A DNA stretch of 64,000 bases, taken from positions 62,001 to 126,000 of the forward strand of contig CACYWT010000004.1 in assembly GCA_902778175.1 (NCBI GenBank). The letters are read 5' to 3'. The notes under the pieces are model-generated. The model worked only from the letters and a program-made list of their open reading frames with translations. It was not told where the DNA came from and did not search any database. The stretch comes from an uncultured Ruminococcus sp. GTDB lineage: Bacteria; Bacillota; Clostridia; Oscillospirales; Acutalibacteraceae. This document shows, one piece after another, positions 57,091-64,000 of this stretch (position 1 is its first letter; every line of letters starts with the position of its first letter). The position numbers and the translations under genes are program-made.

Positions 57091-58266
57091 TTAAACTTTA
57101 TTACCTTCATTGAGGAATATTTCGATCCTTTCAAGCGCCTGTTTTATATGATTCAGAGAATAGGAATATGAAACCCGCGCAAAGCCTTCTCCGCATTCTC
57201 CGAATGCTGTTCCCGGCACGATAGCGACGTGCTGTGCATATATCAGCTTTTCGCAGAATTCCTCTGATGTAAGCCCTGAGATCTTGATACTCGGAAATAC
57301 ATAGAAAGCTCCCTCCGGCTCAAAGCAGGTAAGTCCCATTCTGCAGAAGCCGTCAACGATAAGCCGTCTTCTGGTATCATATTCCTCCCTCATACGCTCA
57401 ATATCGGCGTCGCCGTGTTTCAGCGCCTCTATAGCGGCATACTGCGCTGTAGTGGGGGCGCTCATTATCGCATACTGGTGGAGCTTTGTCATCTGAGATA
57501 TGATTTCCATAGGACCGAGAGCATAGCCAAGGCGCCAGCCGGTCATTGCATAGGATTTTGAAAAACCGTTTACAACGATAGTGCGCTCTCTCATTCCCTT
57601 TATTGATGCAAAAGAAACATGACGTTCTTGTCCGTATGTAAGCTCGCCGTATATCTCATCGGAAAGGACGAGGATATTATGCTTTTCTATTACCCTTGCG
57701 ATCTCCTCAAGGTGTTCGCGGCGCATTACCGCGCCGGTCGGGTTATTCGGGAAAGGCAGGATAAGGAGCTTTGTTTTCGGAGTGATGGCTGCTTCAAGCT
57801 CCTGAGCGGTAAGACGAAATTCATTTTCCGAGCGTGTACGGAGGATCACAGGAGTTCCGCCTGCCATAACGGTCATAGGCTCATAGCATACAAATGACGG
57901 CTGAGGGATAAGCACCTCATCGCCGCTGTCAACAATTGCTCTGATACACAGGTCGATAGCCTCTGAGCCGCCGACGGTAACAAGTATTTCCTCATTGGGG
58001 TCATATTCAACATCAAAGCGTCTTGCGAAATAATTGCTGATCTGTGAGCGCAGTTCTGCAAAGCCTCTGTTCGGGGAATACCATGTTTTTCCTCTGCGGA
58101 GAGATTCTATACCCTCCTGACGGACGTGCCACGGCGTAGTAAAGTCAGGTTCACCTATACTCAGCGAGATGACATGATCCATTTCATTTGCGATATCGAA
58201 AAAGCGGCGTATTCCCGAAGGTCTGAGGTTCTGTATTTTCTGATTAAGTAAGCTTGAATAATCCAT
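57091..58266 (-). CDS. PLP aminotransferase class I/II
   Basis: A 391-residue fold-type I aminotransferase. Motifs: SIGEPDFTTPWHVRQEG, YSPNRGFAELRSQI, VTVGGSEAIDLCIRAI, FPNNPTGAVM, LSDEIYGELTYG, and VNGFSKSYAMTGWRLGYA with the PLP Lys about residue 234. Similar enzymes (PatA-like) transaminate aspartate, aromatic amino acids or N-acetyl-diaminopimelate. The start overlaps the upstream Lrp-type gene by one base, suggesting it is its regulatory target. Confidence 0.9.
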   Translation of the reverse strand: MDYSSLLNQKIQNLRPSGIRRFFDIANEMDHVISLSIGEPDFTTPWHVRQEGIESLRRGKTWYSPNRGFAELRSQISNYFARRFDVEYDPNEEILVTVGGSEAIDLCIRAIVDSGDEVLIPQPSFVCYEPMTVMAGGTPVILRTRSENEFRLTAQELEAAITPKTKLLILPFPNNPTGAVMRREHLEEIARVIEKHNILVLSDEIYGELTYGQERHVSFASIKGMRERTIVVNGFSKSYAMTGWRLGYALGPMEIISQMTKLHQYAIMSAPTTAQYAAIEALKHGDADIERMREEYDTRRRLIVDGFCRMGLTCFEPEGAFYVFPSIKISGLTSEEFCEKLIYAQHVAIVPGTAFGECGEGFARVSYSYSLNHIKQALERIEIFLNEGNKV

Positions 58267-58751
58267 TACAGCACCATACTCCTTTGTTCTGTTTCCTCTT
58301 CGTCATCCACAAAGCAGATACCGCCCTGCTTATAGGTCGTCAGAACGAAATTGGTAGCGGTCCCGATAACGGAATCGAGCGTAGACAGACGCTTTGAAAC
58401 AAACTCAGCTATTTCCTGGATAGTACTTCCGCGCACCATAGCGATAAGGTCATAGCTGTTTGACGCTGCGAGATATACGTTTTCTACATTATCGTAGGAC
58501 ATAACTATCTTTGCGATATCGTCAAAGCCTGTTTCCGGCTTGGGAGTAACTTTCAGCTCGATAATCGCCCTTACTCCGGAATCCGGGAGCTTATCCCAGT
58601 CAATAAGGGTTTTTGTTCCTCTGATGATACCTTTTGCCTTATATTCATCTATTTGTCTGCGGATCTCCTGTTCTGTTACGCCGAGCATGACCGCAAGCTG
58701 TGCAGGAGTAAAATCCGCGTTGTCGTTTAATAATTTCAGAAGCTTGTTCAT
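58266..58751 (-). CDS. Lrp/AsnC-family transcriptional regulator
   Basis: A 161-residue regulator. N-terminal helix-turn-helix (FTPAQLAVMLGVTEQEIRRQIDEYKAKGIIRG), then an RAM/ligand-binding domain (VRAIIELKVTPKPETGFDDIAKIVMSYDNVENVYLAASNSYDLIAMVRGSTIQEIAEFVSKRLSTLDSVIGTATNFVLTTYK). It senses an amino acid and probably controls the co-transcribed aminotransferase. Confidence 0.93.
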   Translation of the reverse strand: MNKLLKLLNDNADFTPAQLAVMLGVTEQEIRRQIDEYKAKGIIRGTKTLIDWDKLPDSGVRAIIELKVTPKPETGFDDIAKIVMSYDNVENVYLAASNSYDLIAMVRGSTIQEIAEFVSKRLSTLDSVIGTATNFVLTTYKQGGICFVDDEEETEQRSMVL

Positions 58752-58808
58752 TTTGCATCTTCCTTTCTGTTATTGCATATAGTCTGTTATTGTATATAGA
58801 TAGAGTTT

Positions 58809-58837
58809 ATTATAGCATATTTCATTTCTTTATTCAA
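58809..58837 (-). promoter_or_regulatory. Promoter of the Lrp-aminotransferase operon
   Basis: Minus strand TTGAAT (58837-58832), 17-base spacer, TATAAT (58814-58809), about 60 bases ahead of ATG 58751. Confidence 0.8.
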
Positions 58838-58876
58838 TCACCGGAGATGATTATTTTTAAAAAATAAAGTGTTGTA

Positions 58877-58905
58877 TTGACATTCGGGTAAAAATAGTTT
58901 AGAAT
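58877..58905 (+). promoter_or_regulatory. tRNA-Arg promoter
   Basis: TTGACA (58877-58882), 17-base spacer, TAGAAT (58900-58905), 14 bases ahead of the tRNA. Confidence 0.82.
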
Positions 58906-58918
58906 ACATTTATGATTT

Positions 58919-58992
58919 GTGCCAATAGCTCAGCAGGATAGAGCGTTCGCCTCCTAAGCGAAAGGTCGGGGGTTCGAATCCCTTTTGGCACG
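58919..58992 (+). tRNA. tRNA-Arg (anticodon CCU)
   Basis: Cloverleaf visible: acceptor GTGCCAA/TTGGCAC, D arm GCTC..GAGC, anticodon stem TTCGC with loop CTCCTAA (anticodon CCT), variable AGGTC, T arm with GGTTCGAATC. The discriminator G is followed by an encoded CCA (58993-58995). It reads AGG codons. No prophage sequence adjoins it, so it is not the attachment site. Confidence 0.95.
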
Positions 58993-58994
58993 CC

Positions 58995-59036
58995 AAAGCG
59001 AAAATCCTGACACGCAAGTGTCGGGATTTTTGCTTT
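58995..59036 (+). terminator. Terminator of tRNA-Arg
   Basis: AAAATCCTGACAC, GCAA tetraloop, GTGTCGGGATTTT, with flanking AAAGC/GCTTT extending the stem. Confidence 0.85.
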
Positions 59037-59346
59037 GTATTATTCATTTTTAAGTTTTAAGTCTTAAGTTTTCAGTTTGACCGTGAACGAAAAACAGTTC
59101 ACTGCATGAGTTCAGATCCGATATGTGTCTGATAATAATACCTTCTTACATTCGTATCACAGCGTACTGCCGCCGCACCCGATTCTGCGTTCTGCTTTTG
59201 CAGGACGTAATTTTTTGCCGCTCCGTGAGTGATATATTTTTATAGTATTATTCATTCTTTTTTTAATCCTACAATATTTTCTCTCCTCAATACAAAATAA
59301 ACAAAAAAGCCGGAAATACTTACCTTTTTCTTTTCGGGTTAATACA
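59037..59346. other. Intergenic region without recognised features
   Basis: About 310 AT-rich bases between the tRNA terminator and the next promoter. The reading frames here are shadows. Nothing else is seen except a loosely palindromic GTTTTAAGTCTTAAG stretch near 59055-59070. Confidence 0.5.
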
Positions 59347-59374
59347 TTGAATTTATCGGATTTTGTTGTATAAT
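59347..59374 (+). promoter_or_regulatory. Promoter of the CoA-dehydratase-activator-like gene
   Basis: TTGAAT (59347-59352), 16-base spacer, TATAAT (59369-59374), with a 90-base leader before ATG 59468. Confidence 0.75.
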
Positions 59375-59467
59375 AAACTATGTATGTATCATAAAAGATT
59401 ATCGTGGGCAGATATATGATAAATCCTGAGCATTGCCCGAAATTTTCAGAGAAGGCAGAGAGAGAAA

Positions 59468-62400
59468 ATGGAAAAAAATCATCAGTACAGAATCGGTATC
59501 GACGCCGGTTCAACAACCGTTAAGCTCGTACTTGCGGATAATGATAAGATCCTGTTCCATAAGTACATCAGACATTTCGCCAAACAAAGAGAAAGCATAA
59601 TCACTCTCCTTGAAGATATCAGAGATAAGATCGGTCAGGAGGAATTCAAGGTCTGTATGACCGGATCGGGCGCAAGAGTTATTGCCGACAGAATAGGCGT
59701 GCCCTTTACTCAGGAGGTCGTAGCAAACTCCCTTGCACTGAAAAAGAAATATGATAAGATAGGCACCGCTATCGAACTCGGCGGTCAGGACGCAAAGATA
59801 ATCTTCTTCCGCGAAGATGACAACGGCGAACCCATTGTATACGATATGCGTATGAACGGATCCTGCGCCGGCGGTACGGGAGCATTCATAGACGAGGTGG
59901 CTGCTGTTCTCGGCGTTGAGGACTGCAATATGAATGAGCTTGCCTCAAAGGGTACAAGCGTCTATGATATCTCCGGACGCTGCGGAGTTTTCGCAAAAAC
60001 CGATATTCAGGCTCTGCTCAATCAGGGTATCAAAAAATCAGATATTGCACTGTCAAGCTATCATGCTATCGCAAAACAGACAATAGGCGGTCTTTCTCAG
60101 GGACTTCAGATAAAACCGCCCGTTGCCTTCGAGGGAGGTCCGCTGACCTTCCACCCCCGTTTAGGCAAAGTTTTCGCTGAAAGACTGGAGCTCAGACCTG
60201 AGGATATCCTTGTCCCGGAAAATCCTGAGATCATGGTCGCATACGGCGCTGCTCTCAGCATAGACGAGCTTCACCCAGACAGCGGAGAATATAAGCTTGA
60301 CGCGCTTATCAGCAGCATGAAAGCTGCCGCGGAAAAAACAGAGCATCCCGAAAACTGCGGCAGACTCTATTTTGAAAGCGATAAGGAATATGAGCAGTTC
60401 CTGAAAAAACACCCCCATAACGACGCGCCGGATTATATCCCGCGCAAGGGAGAGGTCGTCAATGCCTATCTCGGTATCGACGCAGGAAGTACCACAACAA
60501 AGCTCGTACTTATGAATGAAAAGGAAGAGATCATTGATTCTTTCTATTCTTCAAACGAGGGTAATCCCCTTAATGTCGCAAAAAAAGCATTGCTCGCAAT
60601 GTATGACAAATATAAAAGAAACGGGGCAAAGCTCAATATCGTTGCCGCCGCTTCCACGGGCTACGGAGAATTTCTTTTCTCGAAGGCTTTCCGTACCGAG
60701 GCGCATATTGTCGAAACTGTCGCTCATTCTATGGCTGCGGCAAAATATGTTGACAACCCCAGCTTTATACTCGATATCGGCGGTCAGGATATGAAAGCGA
60801 TCTGGCTTGAAAACGGCATCATAACAAATATTGTCGTAAACGAAGCCTGCTCCTCCGGCTGCGGATCATTCCTTGAGAATTTCGCCCAGACGCTGAATAT
60901 CGAAACAAAGGATATCGCGTCCCGTGCATTTGAATCAAAAAAGCCTGCAAAGCTCGGAAGCCGCTGCACCGTATTCATGAACAGCTCCATCATCACCGAG
61001 CAGAGAAACGGCAAACAGCCCGATGATATCATGGCAGGTCTGTGCCGTTCAATTATAGAGAATGTTTTCACCAAGGTAATACGAGTCCCGAATATTGATT
61101 CCCTCGGCAGCAAGATCGTCGTTCAGGGCGGAACCTTCCGCAATGATGCGGTACTGCGCGCTATGGAGCAGTATGTCGGCAAGGACGTTATCCGCGCTCC
61201 CTATCCCGGACTGATGGGCGCTATCGGATCGGCTCTTACCGCTAAGGAAGAAGCTGCCAAGGAAGGCTTTGTTTCGACCTTTATTTCATATAATGATCTT
61301 GCTGATTTTTCATTCAGACAGGAGGCAAATTCTCCCTGTCCGTACTGCACGAATCACTGCAACCGCACTATACTTACCTTCTCGACAGGCGAAAGCTGGG
61401 TAACCAACAACCGCTGCGAAAAAGGAGAAGTCCTCGGTGATCCCAAGGACAGCAAAACAAGAGATAAGATCAGGGAAATAAACGACAGGAAGGATAAACC
61501 TGTCAATATGTTCGAGATACGCAAGCAGCTCATGTTCAAGGATTATCCGTATGAGCAGCTTCTTGAAAAGCAGAATATCACTATCGGTATGCCGAGAGTG
61601 CTTTATTTCTGGGAGGGTATGCCTTTCTGGAGCACACTGTGGAGATCCCTCGGTTTCGACATAAAGGTTTCTCCGATCAGTACGAGAAAAATATACGAAA
61701 ACGGTATACACGCCGTTTCCTCGGATACGGAATGTTTTCCGGCAAAGCTTACCCACGGTCATATCAGGGAGCTTATCAAAATGAAGGTAGACCGTGTGTT
61801 CATGCCGATCATTGTTGTAATGCCTTCCGAAAATCCCGAGCCGACAAGCTTTTCGCGCTGCGCTCTCGTCAAGGGTTATCCTATCGTAATAAAAAATTCA
61901 GACAACCCTTATAAGGAATTCGGCGTTCCGTTTGATTCGCCGTATTTCTACTGGTACTCAAATGACGACAGAAGACGTCAGCTCTGCGATTATATGGAAA
62001 AGGAATTCGGCATTGACCGCAGGATCACGGAAAAGGCAGTCAGCTTTGCAGAAGCCGCTCAGGCTCAGTTTGATACAGAGCTAAAAGCAAAGGGGCAGGA
62101 GGTAATAGATCAGGTAACGAAGGAGGATCGCTTTGCCGTTGTCATGGCAGGCAGACCCTACCACAATGATCCCCTCGTAAACCACGAGCTGCCGGAAATG
62201 CTCGTCAATATGGGCGTTCCCGTTCTCACCGCAGACAGCATACCGGAGCTTGGCAAGGTCGAGCTGCGCAAATCAAGAATAGATATAGTAAACAATTTCC
62301 ATGCCCGTGTGCTTAGCAGCAGCATTGTTGCGGCAAATAATCCGCATCTTGAATATATTCAGATAGTAAGCTTCGGCTGCGGTCATGACGCTGTTCTTTC

Positions 62401-63808
62401 GGACGAGGTCGTCCGTATCATGAAGGAGATCAGCGGCAAGGCTCCGCTTATCCTCAAGGTGGACGAAAGCGACGCTCAGGGACCGCTGCGCATAAGGGTA
62501 CGTTCCTTTATCGAAACCATCGAACGCAAGCGCCGCATGAAACTCACGCCGGTAATAAATGAGCTGCCCGATCCCTATCCCGTCAAGTACGGCAAAAAGG
62601 AGAGAAAGGAAAAGATCGTTCTTATCCCGAACAGCTCCCATGCTTTCTGCCAGATAATGACGGCTGCATTCCGCACACAGAAGATCAAGGCTGTTCCGCT
62701 GGACGTCGGACGTGAGGAAGCTATCCGTCTTGGAAAGAAATATACCCACAATGATATTTGTTTCCCTGCGCAGATCGTTATCGGTGAGATCCTCGCCGCA
62801 CTCGAAAGCGGAAAATACGATACGAACGAGGTCGCAGTCGGCATGGCGAAATATCTCGGCTGCTGCCGTCTGCCGCATTATGCGACGATCCTGAGAAAGG
62901 CTCTGGACGACGCCGGATATGCCCATGTTTCCATCATGACGAACGACGACGTAGACCTGCACCAGCTCCACCCCGGATACAAGATCAATATGAATACGCT
63001 TATCAATGTCACCTTTGCTCTTCCGATGATCGACGTTCTGGAGGAAATGCTCAGGAAGATACGTCCGTATGAGCTTGTCAAGGGCAGCGCGGACAAAGCC
63101 TTTGCTGAAGGCATGGAACTGCTTTCAAAGGGTATAGAAAAGCACGGCGCATTCGGAGCTGTGCGCGGTTTCAAGAAAGCGCTCAGACTTCTGCATGACG
63201 TCAAATATGATGATTCCGTTAAGAAGCCGAAGGTACTTATCGTCGGTGAATACCTGCTGAATTTCCATCCGGGTGCGAACGGCGATATCGAGCAATATCT
63301 TGAAAACAACAATTTCGAGATAATCGAGGCAAAGATGACTGACGTTATCCAGAAATCATACTTCTGTCAGGGCAAGCAGATCAAGGAATTCAAGGTAAAG
63401 CGCGACCGCAACACTATATTCTGGTCAAAGGTAGCAAATAAATTCTTCAATTTCACGCACAAATACATTGACTTCCTTGCGCGCAAGGAAAAGCTCCACG
63501 AAAAGAGCGTACTGATGGATGATCTTTCAGTTGACAGCGATCCTATCATTCACCACACATTTGACACCGGCGAGGGTATACTTATCCCTGCCGAGATAAT
63601 ACATCATGCAAAGCACGGCTGCAAGAATTTCGTTATTCTCCAGCCCTTCGGATGTCTGCCGAACCATGTTATCGGCAGAGGCGTCAGCAAGCAGCTCAAG
63701 GAAATGTTCCCGGACATCGAATTGCTTCCGCTCGACTATGACCCCGACGTAAGCTTTGCCAATATTGAAAATCGTCTGCAAATGCTGGTCATGAACCAGA
63801 AAGTCTGA
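59468..63808 (+). CDS. Giant 2-hydroxyacyl-CoA dehydratase activator/dehydratase-like fusion
   Basis: A 1446-residue cytosolic protein. Two tandem ASKHA-type ATPase domains of the BadF/HgdC activator family: IGIDAGSTTVKLVL (about 9-22) with NGSCAGGTGAFIDE, and LGIDAGSTTTKLVL (about 333-346) with NEACSSGCGSFLENF. In HgdC the equivalent Cys hold a [4Fe-4S] cluster and ATP drives low-potential electron transfer. The second half is a DUF2229/HgdB-like region: IGMPRVLYFWEGMPFWSTLWRSLGF, SDTECFPAKLTHGHI, AGRPYHNDPLVNHE, CFPAQIV and CCRLPHYATILRKALDDAG. Widespread in Clostridia; the reaction is unknown. Confidence 0.9.
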   Translation: MEKNHQYRIGIDAGSTTVKLVLADNDKILFHKYIRHFAKQRESIITLLEDIRDKIGQEEFKVCMTGSGARVIADRIGVPFTQEVVANSLALKKKYDKIGTAIELGGQDAKIIFFREDDNGEPIVYDMRMNGSCAGGTGAFIDEVAAVLGVEDCNMNELASKGTSVYDISGRCGVFAKTDIQALLNQGIKKSDIALSSYHAIAKQTIGGLSQGLQIKPPVAFEGGPLTFHPRLGKVFAERLELRPEDILVPENPEIMVAYGAALSIDELHPDSGEYKLDALISSMKAAAEKTEHPENCGRLYFESDKEYEQFLKKHPHNDAPDYIPRKGEVVNAYLGIDAGSTTTKLVLMNEKEEIIDSFYSSNEGNPLNVAKKALLAMYDKYKRNGAKLNIVAAASTGYGEFLFSKAFRTEAHIVETVAHSMAAAKYVDNPSFILDIGGQDMKAIWLENGIITNIVVNEACSSGCGSFLENFAQTLNIETKDIASRAFESKKPAKLGSRCTVFMNSSIITEQRNGKQPDDIMAGLCRSIIENVFTKVIRVPNIDSLGSKIVVQGGTFRNDAVLRAMEQYVGKDVIRAPYPGLMGAIGSALTAKEEAAKEGFVSTFISYNDLADFSFRQEANSPCPYCTNHCNRTILTFSTGESWVTNNRCEKGEVLGDPKDSKTRDKIREINDRKDKPVNMFEIRKQLMFKDYPYEQLLEKQNITIGMPRVLYFWEGMPFWSTLWRSLGFDIKVSPISTRKIYENGIHAVSSDTECFPAKLTHGHIRELIKMKVDRVFMPIIVVMPSENPEPTSFSRCALVKGYPIVIKNSDNPYKEFGVPFDSPYFYWYSNDDRRRQLCDYMEKEFGIDRRITEKAVSFAEAAQAQFDTELKAKGQEVIDQVTKEDRFAVVMAGRPYHNDPLVNHELPEMLVNMGVPVLTADSIPELGKVELRKSRIDIVNNFHARVLSSSIVAANNPHLEYIQIVSFGCGHDAVLSDEVVRIMKEISGKAPLILKVDESDAQGPLRIRVRSFIETIERKRRMKLTPVINELPDPYPVKYGKKERKEKIVLIPNSSHAFCQIMTAAFRTQKIKAVPLDVGREEAIRLGKKYTHNDICFPAQIVIGEILAALESGKYDTNEVAVGMAKYLGCCRLPHYATILRKALDDAGYAHVSIMTNDDVDLHQLHPGYKINMNTLINVTFALPMIDVLEEMLRKIRPYELVKGSADKAFAEGMELLSKGIEKHGAFGAVRGFKKALRLLHDVKYDDSVKKPKVLIVGEYLLNFHPGANGDIEQYLENNNFEIIEAKMTDVIQKSYFCQGKQIKEFKVKRDRNTIFWSKVANKFFNFTHKYIDFLARKEKLHEKSVLMDDLSVDSDPIIHHTFDTGEGILIPAEIIHHAKHGCKNFVILQPFGCLPNHVIGRGVSKQLKEMFPDIELLPLDYDPDVSFANIENRLQMLVMNQKV

Positions 63809-63903
63809 AAGAAGCGCTTTTGGCGCGGCGGAGTGCCTCCGCTGTCAGTTCGCGTTGGTCGCTCACTGCGCTCGCTCTGGACTCATACCGAATATTCACC
63901 GGT

Positions 63904-63940
63904 CGCGGTTGGTACTAAATACCAATCGCGGCTTTGCTTT
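63904..63940 (+). terminator. Terminator after the dehydratase-activator gene
   Basis: CGCGGTTGGTA / TACCAATCGCG stem (one G-U pair), five-base loop, followed by GCTTTGCTTTAT. The 95 bases before it hold no gene. Confidence 0.75.
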
Positions 63941-64000
63941 ATAGTTTATTCCATAATACCCTATTTTCTCCGTAACGCTTGTTTTCTTTCAATTTCGTTA

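Noticed and set aside
58919-58995. tRNA-Arg as the phage attachment site
   Set aside because: It lies 5.6 kb from the integrase with intact host genes between, and serine integrases seldom use tRNA genes.
1-64000. CRISPR array, rRNA genes, insertion sequences
   Set aside because: No regularly spaced direct repeats, rRNA motifs or transposase genes were seen.

Overview
The window holds most of an integrated siphovirus-type prophage (about positions 1 to 53,245) and its right-hand chromosomal flank (about 53,299 to 64,000). The flank carries queA, ispE, an Lrp/AsnC regulator, a PLP aminotransferase, a tRNA-Arg and a giant CoA-dehydratase-activator-like protein. This gene set, the Gram-positive phage families and the strong AGGAGG ribosome sites suggest an anaerobic gut Clostridium-class bacterium, probably Oscillospiraceae/Ruminococcus-like (inference; no search was run). 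The left end of the prophage is not in the window: a gene is cut at position 1 and no left attachment site is visible.

Prophage layout, read in its main (leftward, minus-strand) direction. At the right border lie a large serine integrase and a CI-like repressor, both on the plus strand. Facing them is the early promoter and operon: two HTH proteins, small proteins, a PD-(D/E)XK nuclease, DUF1351, a Bet/RecT annealing protein, a replication initiator, a DnaC-like loader, RusA, a MazG-like protein, a DUF7694 protein, YopX, SSB and an ArpU/RinA-like late regulator. Next comes an accessory block: a divergent lipoprotein with its own promoter and terminator, then glf, a ParB-fold protein, an ATP-grasp ligase, a TET-associated-type glycosyltransferase and a PLP decarboxylase-fold enzyme. 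This block sits directly upstream of the terminase genes and is a candidate DNA hypermodification pathway. A RarA/MgsA C-terminal-like protein with its own doubly-operated promoter separates it from TerS/TerL. The head genes follow: portal, an Acb2/Tad1-type anti-defence protein, minor capsid, scaffold, major capsid and connectors. The tail genes are Gp15, tape measure, Dit, an endopeptidase tail with an S74 domain and a BppU-like protein.

Downstream of the tail genes is a complete diversity-generating retroelement (DGR): a variable tail protein with VR, a strong hairpin, Avd, TR and reverse transcriptase. TR and VR are both 123 bp and differ at 20 positions, every one an adenine in the template. 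XkdX, an XhlA-like protein, a holin and a GH25-CHAP-CW_7 endolysin complete the late operon.

Beyond lysis (9,280 to 1) lie more than 25 small, mostly unrecognised proteins: zinc ribbons, a MazF-like toxin, an ASCH protein, a Lar-like protein and an HTH regulator. They are in two main operons whose promoters contain the same 14-bp palindrome (TTACY....GGTAA) as the early promoter. In all three operons a further copy of the palindrome lies at the end of the first gene. The repressor therefore probably silences three distant operons with one operator code.
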